5,341 nucleotides of DNA from Novosphingobium sp. UBA1948. Its GTDB lineage: Bacteria > Pseudomonadota > Alphaproteobacteria > Sphingomonadales > Sphingomonadaceae. The notes beneath the pieces were generated by a model, which saw only the letters and a list, made by a program, of their open reading frames with translations, was not told where the DNA came from and did not search any database. The stretch lies in NCBI GenBank assembly GCA_002336765.1, contig DDES01000199.1, positions 753 to 6,093 on the forward strand, read 5' to 3'. Of the stretch, positions 1 through 5,341 are shown piece by piece (position 1 is the first letter of the stretch; each line of letters starts with the position of its first letter). The position numbers were made by a program, and so were the translations under genes.

Positions 1-2
1 TC

Positions 3-605
3 GTCGAGCGACCTGCCGACGCCCCGCATCCCCGCCTCGGCACGCTCTCCCAAGTGATCGACCGCAGCTTCAACGTCTATATCGGCACCACCTTCCGCCA
101 CGCCGATTTCGACGCGGTCGGCGGCTTTGACGAGACGATGGCGCAGTCGGAAGATTTCGATTTCTGGGTGCGACTGATGATGCTGGGCGGCCACGCCTAT
201 TATGTCGACGAGGCGCTGGGCGACTATCGCATCCGCCCCGGCTCCGCGTCCGCCAGTATCGTGCGCATGATCCTTGGCAACATCAAGGTCTATGAAAAGG
301 CCGCCCGTACCCTGCCCGCCGATGCCCCCGAACAGGCCGTGCTGCGCCACATGATCGCCGACAGCCGTAGCGCGCTGGGCTTCGAATACGCCATCGACCG
401 CATCATTGAGGGCGATATCCGCCGCGGTCTTCAGGAATTGCGCGAACATGCCGAGCGACTGCGCGGGTTGAAGTGGCGGGCCTTCTTCGCCGTATGGCGC
501 GTGGCGCCCTCGCTGGCGCAACCCATGTTGCGCTGGCGGCGCCAGTTGCACAGCCGCGGCGCCTTGCGACTGTCCCTGTTCCGGCGCGCGCCCCGCGCCG
601 CATAG
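3..605 (+). CDS. Family 2 glycosyltransferase, C-terminal part (5' end outside window)
   Basis: This reading frame is open from the first bases of the window to TAG at 603-605, giving 200 visible residues. The GTG at 54 is an internal valine, not a start, because the frame continues upstream without a stop and the sequence there is already protein-like. The visible part carries the C-terminal half of a GT-A fold family 2 transferase: VGGFDE, then SEDFDFWVRL about ten residues later (the acidic ED region supplies the catalytic base in this family), then YRIRPGSAS, the usual R-x-(H/R)-P-G-S element. The last 80 residues are helical and strongly basic (for example MLRWRRQLHSRG) with no clear membrane helix. 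Such enzymes transfer a sugar from a nucleotide donor at the cytoplasmic face of the inner membrane during exopolysaccharide, O-antigen or glycan assembly. Donor and acceptor cannot be read from this fragment. The family call is firm and the pathway is inferred. Confidence 0.85.
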   Translation, partial: VERPADAPHPRLGTLSQVIDRSFNVYIGTTFRHADFDAVGGFDETMAQSEDFDFWVRLMMLGGHAYYVDEALGDYRIRPGSASASIVRMILGNIKVYEKAARTLPADAPEQAVLRHMIADSRSALGFEYAIDRIIEGDIRRGLQELREHAERLRGLKWRAFFAVWRVAPSLAQPMLRWRRQLHSRGALRLSLFRRAPRAA

Positions 606-631
606 CAGTAGCGCTTCCCCCGCAACCGGCG

Positions 632-637
632 TATACT
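632..637 (+). promoter_or_regulatory. Possible -10 element for the aspartic protease gene
   Basis: TATACT lies in the 80-nt gap between the glycosyltransferase stop and the protease start. Transcription would begin near 644 and give a leader of about 40 nt. The hexamer 16 to 18 nt upstream does not resemble TTGACA, so the promoter call rests on the -10 alone. If it is wrong, the protease is transcribed from the glycosyltransferase side. Confidence 0.3.
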
Positions 638-671
638 CCCTTTGCGGCAGGGCAATCTATGTCCGCTGATC

Positions 672-676
672 GGGAG
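672..676 (+). promoter_or_regulatory. Ribosome binding site that fixes the protease start at 686
   Basis: GGGAG sits 9 nt before the ATG at 686, inside the purine-rich CGGGAGAG. An in-frame ATG also exists at 659, but it would add nine polar residues (MSADRESIA) in front of a good signal peptide and its upstream GGCAGGG is a poorer match. The 686 start is preferred. Confidence 0.6.
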
Positions 677-685
677 AGTATCGCC

Positions 686-1606
686 ATGCGACGCTATTGG
701 CCGCTGCTGGTTCTTTCGGGTCTGGTGTGGAGCGCTCCGGCGCCGGGCGAGGCTTTGCCTGTCAAACCGTCCGAAGCAGATAGCGAGATCGTCAAAACCG
801 CCTCCGATGCCGCCCAGCGTATGACCGTGCCGGTCAGCATCGGCGACAAGGGGCCGTTCCGCTTCCTGATCGACACCGGCGCACAATCCACCATCCTGTC
901 CGAACACACCGCGCGCGACCTGGCGCTGACGCCCTCGGGGCGGATCAACGTGCTCGGTGTCGCGGGCACGCGCGAGGTGGGCATTGTGGCGCTGGAGGAT
1001 ATCCGGCTCGGCTCGCGCATCTGGCACGGGCGCCAGATCCCGCTGCTGGCGGGCGAAGATCTGGGTGCGGATGGGGTGGTCGGACTGGATGGCTTGCAAA
1101 ACCAGCGCGTACTGCTCGATTTCGCCGCCAACCGCATGGTGCTGGTCGAGGCCAGCGATCCGGCCTTGCGGCAACGCGACTATGACATTGTGGTGACCGC
1201 GCGGCGCCAGCGGGGTCAACTGATCCTGACACAGGCCGTGATCGATGATGTGCGGGTCGATGTCGTGATCGACACGGGCGCCGATGTGTCGGTGGCCAAC
1301 CCCGCGCTGCAACGCGCCCTCGCGCAGGAGCACGGCCGCCTCACCACCACCTTGCGCAGCGCCACGGGGCAGGAAATCGCCGCCGATGTGGGCCTTGCCC
1401 GCCAGATCACGATCGAGGCTATCCGTATCAACAATATCCAGCTCGCCTTTGCCAATTCGCCCACCTTCAAGGCGCTGGGGCTGGAGCGGCGCCCCGCGCT
1501 GCTGCTGGGGATGGAGGCGCTGCGCCTGTTCAAGCGGGTGGCGATCGATTTCCCCCGCCACCGCATCATGTTTGCCATGCCGCCCGGAACACTGCCGCCG
1601 TCGTAA
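686..1606 (+). CDS. Exported two-lobe retropepsin-like aspartic protease
   Basis: The product is 306 residues. Residues 1-23 form a Sec signal peptide: MRRYW, a hydrophobic core around LLVLSGLVW, and a likely cut after GEA; the mature protein should be periplasmic. Two aspartic protease motifs follow. The first is FLIDTGAQST with Asp63; the second is VVIDTGADVS with Asp196. Each lobe ends with a hydrophobic-hydrophobic-Gly element and a hydrophobic strand: GADGVVGLDGL then VLLDF near 128-145, and ALLLGMEALRLF then VAIDF near 271-289. Both motifs are DTGA, as in retropepsins, not the DTGS of pepsin. Two catalytic aspartates in one chain suggest that it folds as an intramolecular pseudo-dimer, whereas viral retropepsins need two chains. 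This fits the Asp_protease_2 / gag-asp-type families. Substrate is unknown. It has its own ribosome binding site, lies 80 nt after the glycosyltransferase, and precedes the ABC exporter by 59 nt. Family confidence is high; activity and location are inferred. Confidence 0.85.
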   Translation: MRRYWPLLVLSGLVWSAPAPGEALPVKPSEADSEIVKTASDAAQRMTVPVSIGDKGPFRFLIDTGAQSTILSEHTARDLALTPSGRINVLGVAGTREVGIVALEDIRLGSRIWHGRQIPLLAGEDLGADGVVGLDGLQNQRVLLDFAANRMVLVEASDPALRQRDYDIVVTARRQRGQLILTQAVIDDVRVDVVIDTGADVSVANPALQRALAQEHGRLTTTLRSATGQEIAADVGLARQITIEAIRINNIQLAFANSPTFKALGLERRPALLLGMEALRLFKRVAIDFPRHRIMFAMPPGTLPPS

Positions 1607-1665
1607 CTTCGCGCCTGTGAGCGTTTCGGACTTCCCCTTTCGCGCATCGTGCCTACATAGGCGTC

Positions 1666-3525
1666 ATGCCGCCAGAAACACCCACGCCCGCCGACAGCAA
1701 AAACCCCCGCCCCGCAGCCAGACATGATGGCTGGCACACGCTTCGCCGCTTCCTGCCCTATCTATGGCCCAAAGACCGGCCCGATCTGCGCCTGCGCATC
1801 ATGGGGGCGGTGGTGTTCATCCTGCTGTCCACCGGCACCCAGCTTGCCCTGCCCTATTTCCTGAAATGGGCCGTGGATGCGATGGACCTGTCCGGCCCGC
1901 GTGTGCTGACCGGCGCCCTGCTGTTTGTGCTGGCCTATTCGGCGGGCCGTTTTCTGGGCGTCGCCTTCGACAATCTGCGCAACATCACGTTTGAGCGCGT
2001 GGGGCAGGACGCCACCCGCCAACTGGCCGAGCATGTGTTCAGCCAGTTGCACAAGCTGTCGCTGCGCTTCCATCTCGCCCGCCGCACCGGCGAGGTCACC
2101 AAGACCATCGAGCGCGGCACCAAGAGCATCGACACGATGCTCTATTTCATGCTGTTCAACATCGCCCCCACCGTACTGCAACTGCTGATCGTGGCGGTGA
2201 TCTTCTGGGTCAATTTCGGCTGGGGGCTGGTGGCGGCCACGGCCGTCGCCATCGCCGCCTATATCTGGGTCACGCGGACCATCACCGAATGGCGCTCCGC
2301 GCTGCGCGAGAAGATGAACCGGCTCGACGGGCAAGCGCTGGCGCGCGCGGTTGATTCGCTGCTGAATTACGAGACGGTCAAATATTTCGCCGCCGAACCG
2401 CGCGAACTGGCACGCTACGCGCAAGCCACCCGCGCCTACGCCGATGCCGCCACCACCAGCGAGAACAGCCTCGGCCTGCTCAACATTGCTCAGGCACTGG
2501 TGGTCAATCTGCTGATGGCTGCGGCGTTGGCCTATACGGTGTGGGGCTGGACACAGGGGCGCTTCACCGCTGGCCAATTGATCTTCGTGCAGACCTATCT
2601 GACGCAATTGTTCCGCCCGCTCGATATGCTGGGCATGGTCTATCGCACCATCCGGCAGGGATTGATCGACATGGCGGCGATGTTCTCGCTGATCGACACC
2701 GATGTCGAGGTGAAGGATGTGCCGGGCGCCCCCGCGCTGGTGGTGCGTCGCCCCTCGGTCGTGTTCGACAATGTCACCTTCGGCTATGACCGCGACCGCA
2801 CCATCCTCAATGGCCTGTCTTTCGAAGTGCCCGCAGGCCATCATGTCGCGCTCGTCGGCCCCTCGGGCGCGGGCAAGAGCACCATCGGGCGGCTGCTGTT
2901 CCGCTTCTATGATCCGTGGTCGGGCCGCATCCTGATCGACGGTCAGGATATAGCGCAGGTCTCGCAGGCCAGCCTGCGCGCGGTGCTGGGCATTGTGCCG
3001 CAGGATTCGGTGCTGTTCAACGACACGATCGGCTACAACATCGGCTATGGCAAAGCTTGGGGCCGCGACGGTGCCGGTTTGAAAGAGATCGAGGAAGCCG
3101 CGCAGGGCGCCGCGCTGATGGGTCTGATCGACCGCCTGCCACAGCGCTTTGAAACCGAGGTGGGCGAGCGCGGGCTAAAGCTGTCCGGCGGCGAGAAGCA
3201 GCGCGTGGCCATTGCCCGCACGCTGGTGAAAAACCCGCCGATCCTGCTGCTGGACGAAGCTACCTCGGCGCTCGACACCCGCACCGAGCAGGACATCCTC
3301 GCCACGCTGCACGCCATTTCGGAACATCGCACAAGCCTGTCGATTGCCCATCGCCTTTCGACCATCGCCGATGCCGACCGTATTTTCGTGCTGAGCGAGG
3401 GGCAGTTGGTCGAGCAGGGCAACCATGCCGAATTGCTGCGCCACGACGGGCTCTATGCCGAAATGTGGGCCAGACAGGCCAATGAGGCGCAGGATGACGA
3501 GACGCTGGTTTCCGTCTCGGCCTAA
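1666..3525 (+). CDS. atm1: Atm1-type ABC exporter (fused membrane and ATPase domains)
   Basis: The 619-residue product is a half-transporter that should work as a homodimer in the inner membrane. The first 40 residues are cytoplasmic, six membrane helices lie between about 45 and 325, and the ATPase domain spans about 362-600. ATPase motifs are intact: A-loop Tyr374, Walker A GPSGAGKST (398-406), Q-loop Gln446, signature LSGGEKQ (506-512), Walker B ILLLDE with catalytic Glu531, D-loop SALD, and H-loop His562. Recalled comparison with the N. aromaticivorans Atm1 structure places its glutathione-contacting residues here as Tyr160, Arg210, Arg214, Asn273, Gln276, Asp320, Met321, Gly323, Met324 and Arg327, all present. 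Characterised relatives export oxidised glutathione, glutathione-metal conjugates or glutathione persulfide, supporting metal tolerance and sulfur or iron-sulfur homeostasis. The ATG at 1666 is chosen because MPPET resembles the recalled homologue, although no good ribosome binding site precedes it. The exact substrate is inferred. Confidence 0.93.
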   Translation: MPPETPTPADSKNPRPAARHDGWHTLRRFLPYLWPKDRPDLRLRIMGAVVFILLSTGTQLALPYFLKWAVDAMDLSGPRVLTGALLFVLAYSAGRFLGVAFDNLRNITFERVGQDATRQLAEHVFSQLHKLSLRFHLARRTGEVTKTIERGTKSIDTMLYFMLFNIAPTVLQLLIVAVIFWVNFGWGLVAATAVAIAAYIWVTRTITEWRSALREKMNRLDGQALARAVDSLLNYETVKYFAAEPRELARYAQATRAYADAATTSENSLGLLNIAQALVVNLLMAAALAYTVWGWTQGRFTAGQLIFVQTYLTQLFRPLDMLGMVYRTIRQGLIDMAAMFSLIDTDVEVKDVPGAPALVVRRPSVVFDNVTFGYDRDRTILNGLSFEVPAGHHVALVGPSGAGKSTIGRLLFRFYDPWSGRILIDGQDIAQVSQASLRAVLGIVPQDSVLFNDTIGYNIGYGKAWGRDGAGLKEIEEAAQGAALMGLIDRLPQRFETEVGERGLKLSGGEKQRVAIARTLVKNPPILLLDEATSALDTRTEQDILATLHAISEHRTSLSIAHRLSTIADADRIFVLSEGQLVEQGNHAELLRHDGLYAEMWARQANEAQDDETLVSVSA

Positions 3526-3532
3526 AAGGAAA

Positions 3533-3562
3533 GGGCCGGGAAACCTGCTGGTTCCCCGACCC
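3533..3562 (-). terminator. Intrinsic terminator of the porin gene, between convergent genes
   Basis: Two 13-nt arms (3533-3545 and 3550-3562) pair with two mismatches around a 4-nt loop. Read on the minus strand the hairpin is followed at once by TTTCCTTTTA, the T-rich tract needed for rho-independent termination, so it ends the minus-strand porin transcript 29 nt after its stop codon. On the plus strand the 3' flank is CGATCCGAAAGC, without a T run, so termination of the ABC exporter message here would be weak. The T tract overlaps the exporter's own stop codon region (3523-3532). Confidence 0.8.
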
Positions 3563-3571
3563 GATCCGAAA

Positions 3572-3583
3572 GCCCGAAAGGGC
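3572..3583. repeat. Small GCCC/GGGC hairpin beside the terminator
   Basis: GCCC-GAAA-GGGC can form a 4-bp stem capped, on the plus-strand RNA, by a GNRA-type GAAA tetraloop. On the minus strand the loop is TTTC and the stem begins 8 nt after the porin stop codon. The heptamer CCGAAAG occurs twice here (3566-3572 and 3574-3580). It may help protect the 3' end of either message or simply extend the terminator region; the sequence does not say which. Confidence 0.4.
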
Positions 3584-3591
3584 AGATCCGC

Positions 3592-4344
3592 TTAGAACGA
3601 AGCCGTCAGCGAGAGCACGCCCACCGGCTTGGTGGCGCGATAGAACTCGTTGGCGCCGCCAGCGTCCGACTTCGACACATTGGTGCCGACCAGCGAGGCG
3701 TCGAGCGTGATCGACTTGATCTTGTACGAAGCGCCGACGTTGTAATCGACATACTGCTTCACCCAGTTGAAGCCGCCAGCATTGTGGCCGACGTGGGCGT
3801 GCAGCGTCAGGGCGGTGCTGGGCACGGCCACCGAGGCTTCGAGATACTTGTAGACGTTATACTTGGTGGCGGTGCCGAAGGTGGTGAAATAGTCCTGCTT
3901 CGGGGCCCAGTTCAGACCGCCCTTGATCGACACGGGGCCGAGAGCCTTGGTCACCGAACCATAGAGTTCGTAGTAGTTGCCAGCCGAGGCACCGGGATAG
4001 AGGTAGCCATAGAGGCCTCCGTCAACGGTGAAGCCGGTGTCGCCAATGGCGTGGGTGTAGCCGCCGTACACGTCGATTTCGGTGCCGCCGATGTTCACGG
4101 CGCTGGCGCCGGCCGAGGCGCTCGAACCCCACACCGAAACATAGAAGCCCGACTTGTGCGACGCGGTGATCGCAGCCTGCACGGCCGGCTTCTGGTCCGA
4201 CTGCGAGATACCACGGAAGCGGTACTGCGACACGATCGCAGCGCTGCCGGTGATGGTCACTTCGGGGGTTTCATCCGCAAAGGCGGCAGTGCTGGCGAAA
4301 GCGGTGGCGACCGCAGCGGCCGCGCAGAGGAACTTGATCTTCAT
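3592..4344 (-). CDS. TorF-family putative outer-membrane porin
   Basis: The product is 250 residues. Residues 1-23 are a clear Sec signal peptide (MKIKF, an alanine-rich core, cut after AFA before DETPEV). The mature protein opens with VTGSAAIV-like strand residues and SQYRFRGISQSDQKPAVQ, the hallmark of the TorF / Gcw_chp family (TIGR02001). The rest alternates polar and hydrophobic residues in short strands rich in Gly, Tyr and Trp, and the chain ends in LSLTASF; the terminal Phe is the usual beta-barrel assembly signal. It should be an outer-membrane channel, substrate unknown. The ATG at 4344 is chosen because the signal peptide begins there and AAGGG precedes it by 7-8 nt. The frame stays open to 4518, but that extension is neither hydrophobic nor family-like. 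It has its own long leader and its own terminator, so it is probably monocistronic. Family is confident; porin function is inferred. Confidence 0.88.
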   Translation of the reverse strand: MKIKFLCAAAAVATAFASTAAFADETPEVTITGSAAIVSQYRFRGISQSDQKPAVQAAITASHKSGFYVSVWGSSASAGASAVNIGGTEIDVYGGYTHAIGDTGFTVDGGLYGYLYPGASAGNYYELYGSVTKALGPVSIKGGLNWAPKQDYFTTFGTATKYNVYKYLEASVAVPSTALTLHAHVGHNAGGFNWVKQYVDYNVGASYKIKSITLDASLVGTNVSKSDAGGANEFYRATKPVGVLSLTASF

Positions 4345-4421
4345 TGTGGAGCCCTTTTCTATTCGTTTTCGGGTTCCTGCCTGCGATCCCAGCTTCCACA
4401 CCTCGTATCGGGCTGAATTGC

Positions 4422-4459
4422 TGCGATGCATGATCGCTAACAGCGCTTGCCGCATCGCA
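4422..4459. repeat. 38-nt inverted repeat in the porin leader
   Basis: TGCGATGC (4422-4429) and GCATCGCA (4452-4459) are perfect 8-nt inverted copies separated by 22 nt. Inside the spacer a second small stem, CGCT-AAC-AGCG (4435-4445), is nested. Depending on the transcription start, this lies within the porin 5' untranslated RNA, 78 to 115 nt before the ATG, or straddles its promoter. It could be an RNA structure or an operator. Confidence 0.45.
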
Positions 4460-4515
4460 CAACAAGCCCTGTTTCTTGTCACCCAGATTACACAAAAGCT
4501 GTGGTCAATTGGCAA
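4437..4515 (-). promoter_or_regulatory. Candidate promoters for the porin gene
   Basis: Two weak sigma-70-like pairs are visible on the minus strand. The upstream one is TTGCCA (4510-4515), a 19-nt spacer, and TAATCT (4485-4490). The downstream one is TTGTTG (4460-4465), a 17-nt spacer, and TGTTAG (4437-4442). They would give leaders of roughly 130 and 85 nt. Neither is a strong match, and the choice between them cannot be made by eye. A promoter somewhere in 4345-4542 is likely, because the porin faces a long non-coding leader with no obvious upstream co-transcription signal. Confidence 0.3.
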
Positions 4516-4553
4516 CAATGCGCCCTATTGGTAACACTAATGTCAGTAATTGG
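4508..4553. repeat. Repeated ATTGG elements upstream of the porin
   Basis: ATTGG occurs at 4508, 4527 and 4549. The first two sit in similar longer units, ATTGGCAACAATG (4508-4520) and ATTGGTAACACTAATG (4527-4542), whose starts are 19 nt apart, near two helical turns. The first unit contains the inverted pair ATTG/CAAT. On the minus strand 4532-4545 reads TGACATTAGTGTTA, an imperfect palindrome. The block is AT-richer than its surroundings and overlaps the stop codon of the small gene upstream. It looks like a transcription factor binding region; the factor is not identifiable. Confidence 0.4.
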
Positions 4554-4749
4554 CATCTTTCCAGATCACCGCCTGCCCCACTTTGACATGGCCCGACACG
4601 GAATCGAACGTCATTGTGGGCGAGCCATAGAGCTGCCAGCCCTGCGCGAGAGCCTCCGACACGCGCTCGCAAAAGGCGCGGTCATCCTTGCCGGTCAACA
4701 GGCGATAGGTGGGCCGCCCCTCGGGCGTGTCAAAGGTCATCTCGCTCAT
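4543..4749 (-). CDS. Small DUF1737-type protein, co-transcribed with hslU
   Basis: The 68-residue product (about 7.5 kDa) has no signal peptide or membrane helix and should be cytoplasmic. PTYRLLTGKDDRAFCERVSE, then ALAQGWQLYGSPTMTF, and GQAVIW near the end match the DUF1737 pattern (Y-x-L/V-x-T-G-x-D, F-x-x-x-V, L-x-x-G-W-x-L-x-G-x-P, QA-x-x-W). No enzymatic function is known to me for this family, and the size suggests a small binding or accessory protein. The start at 4749 is supported by CGGAG ending 6 nt upstream; the frame runs on to 4872, but only by overlapping hslU with a basic, unconserved sequence. Just 13 nt separate it from the hslU stop, so the two are very probably one transcript. 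No intrinsic terminator is seen after its stop codon. A functional tie to HslUV is possible but rests only on linkage. Confidence 0.8.
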   Translation of the reverse strand: MSEMTFDTPEGRPTYRLLTGKDDRAFCERVSEALAQGWQLYGSPTMTFDSVSGHVKVGQAVIWKDANY

Positions 4750-4762
4750 GGCTTGCTCCGCA

Positions 4763-5341
4763 TTAGAGGATGAATTTGGACAGATCGATGTCACGCGCCA
4801 GATCGCCCAGCCGCGCCGCCACATAGGCTTCATCGATGGCGATCGTCTCGCCTGCCCGGTCCTCGGCTTCAAAGGACAGCTCTTCCAGCAGGTGCTCCAT
4901 CACGGTCTGCAAACGCCGCGCCCCGATATTCTCGACGCTCTCGTTCACCTGTGCCGCGATGCGGGCAATGGCGCGGATCGCCTCGGGGGTGAAATCCAGC
5001 TCCACCTTTTCCGTGCCCAACAGCGCGCGATATTGCGCCACCAGATTGGCCCGCGTTTCCGACAGGATGCGTACGAAATCATCCTCGGACAAAGCCTTCA
5101 GCTCGACACGGATCGGCAGGCGCCCCTGAAGCTCGGGCAGCATGTCGCTCGGCTTGGCCACGTGGAAGGCGCCGCTGGCGATGAACAGCACATGGTCGGT
5201 TTTCATCGGGCCATATTTGGTGGCGATCGTCGTGCCTTCAATCAAAGGCAACAGATCGCGCTGCACCCCCTCGCGGCTGACCGAGCCGCCGCGCACGTCG
5301 GACACGGCAATCTTGTCGATCTCGTCGATAAACACGATGCC
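4763..5341 (-). CDS. hslU: HslU, ATPase subunit of the HslUV protease (C-terminal 192 residues)
   Basis: The reading frame enters from beyond the window end and stops at TAA (4763-4765). The first visible residues, GIVFIDEIDKI, are the Walker B motif of the HslU AAA+ domain (acidic pair at visible residues 6-7), so Walker A and the I domain lie outside. Next come LFIASGAFHVAKPSD (sensor-1 region), LPELQGRLPIR with the arginine finger, and NIGARRLQTVMEHLLEE, the sensor-2 region of the C-terminal helical domain. The chain ends in DLSKFIL, matching the conserved tail that docks into HslV pockets and activates the peptidase. HslU forms an ATP-driven hexameric unfoldase that feeds proteins to HslV in the cytoplasm, usually under heat-shock control. 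hslV is not in the window; in many bacteria it lies just upstream of hslU, which here would be past the right edge. No missing key residue is seen. Confidence 0.96.
   Translation of the reverse strand, partial: GIVFIDEIDKIAVSDVRGGSVSREGVQRDLLPLIEGTTIATKYGPMKTDHVLFIASGAFHVAKPSDMLPELQGRLPIRVELKALSEDDFVRILSETRANLVAQYRALLGTEKVELDFTPEAIRAIARIAAQVNESVENIGARRLQTVMEHLLEELSFEAEDRAGETIAIDEAYVAARLGDLARDIDLSKFIL

Noticed and set aside
54..56. GTG at 54 as the start of the glycosyltransferase
   Set aside because: The frame is open to the window edge and the product lacks the whole N-terminal nucleotide-sugar binding half, so this is an internal codon of a truncated gene.
659..685. ATG at 659 as the protease start
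   Set aside because: It adds polar residues ahead of the signal peptide and has a weaker ribosome binding site than the ATG at 686.
431..1561. 376-codon open frame on the minus strand opposite the protease
   Set aside because: It is a GC-rich shadow frame: low-complexity His, Gln and Arg-rich composition, no recognisable domain, and the plus strand has a clear protease with catalytic motifs.
1607..1665. Terminator between the protease and the exporter
   Set aside because: Only short GC-rich complementarities are present and none is followed by a T tract, so co-transcription is not excluded.
1762..2844. 360-codon open frame on the minus strand opposite the exporter
   Set aside because: It mirrors the conserved membrane domain of the exporter, is rich in His, Gln and Gly, and has no family signature.
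3784..4416. 210-codon open frame on the plus strand opposite the porin
   Set aside because: It is a repetitive Gly, Val, Arg-rich shadow of the porin with no signal peptide or motif; the minus-strand porin has a signal peptide, family motif and terminal Phe.
4345..4518. 58-codon N-terminal extension of the porin
   Set aside because: It would bury an excellent signal peptide inside the protein, and the region carries promoter-like and repeat elements.
4750..4872. 41-codon N-terminal extension of the DUF1737-type protein overlapping hslU
   Set aside because: The extension is basic and unlike the family, and a good ribosome binding site sits directly before 4749.
1..5341. CRISPR array, tRNA, rRNA, insertion sequence or prophage remnant
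   Set aside because: No spaced identical repeats, cloverleaf-like segments, transposase motifs or terminal inverted repeats were seen on either strand.

Overview
The window comes from a GC-rich alphaproteobacterial chromosome, most likely a sphingomonad close to Novosphingobium. The main reason is the ABC exporter: its N-terminus, substrate-cavity residues and nucleotide-binding motifs match, from memory, the structurally characterised Atm1-type exporter of Novosphingobium aromaticivorans. A TorF-type outer-membrane protein, an HslU and a small DUF1737-type protein fit the same assignment. No phage, insertion sequence, CRISPR array, tRNA or rRNA is visible. The segment looks like core or near-core chromosome, not a mobile island.

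Layout. Three plus-strand genes fill positions 1 to 3525: the C-terminal 200 residues of a family 2 glycosyltransferase (cut by the window start), an exported aspartic protease with two retropepsin-like lobes, and a full-length Atm1-type ABC exporter. Three minus-strand genes converge on them: hslU (cut by the window end), a 68-residue DUF1737-type protein 13 nt behind it, and a signal-peptide-bearing TorF-family putative porin. The two convoys meet in a 66-nt gap (3526 to 3591) that holds a strong hairpin. That hairpin is followed by a T-rich tract only when read on the minus strand, so it is the porin terminator.

Function. The genes do not form one obvious pathway. The left part is surface polysaccharide synthesis (glycosyltransferase) and envelope proteolysis. 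The middle is glutathione-conjugate or persulfide export across the inner membrane. The right part is cytoplasmic ATP-dependent proteolysis (HslU with HslV, which is not in the window), a small passenger protein in the same transcript, and an outer-membrane channel. Proteases and envelope transporters recur, but a shared process is not shown by the sequence.

The only long non-coding stretch is the roughly 200 nt upstream of the porin (4345 to 4542). It is markedly richer in A+T than its surroundings at its hslU-side end, carries repeated ATTGG-type elements and a 38-nt inverted repeat, and is the most interesting regulatory DNA here. I found no convincing undescribed multi-gene system. The best candidates for a second look are the duplicated-lobe protease, the hslU-linked small protein and the porin control region.
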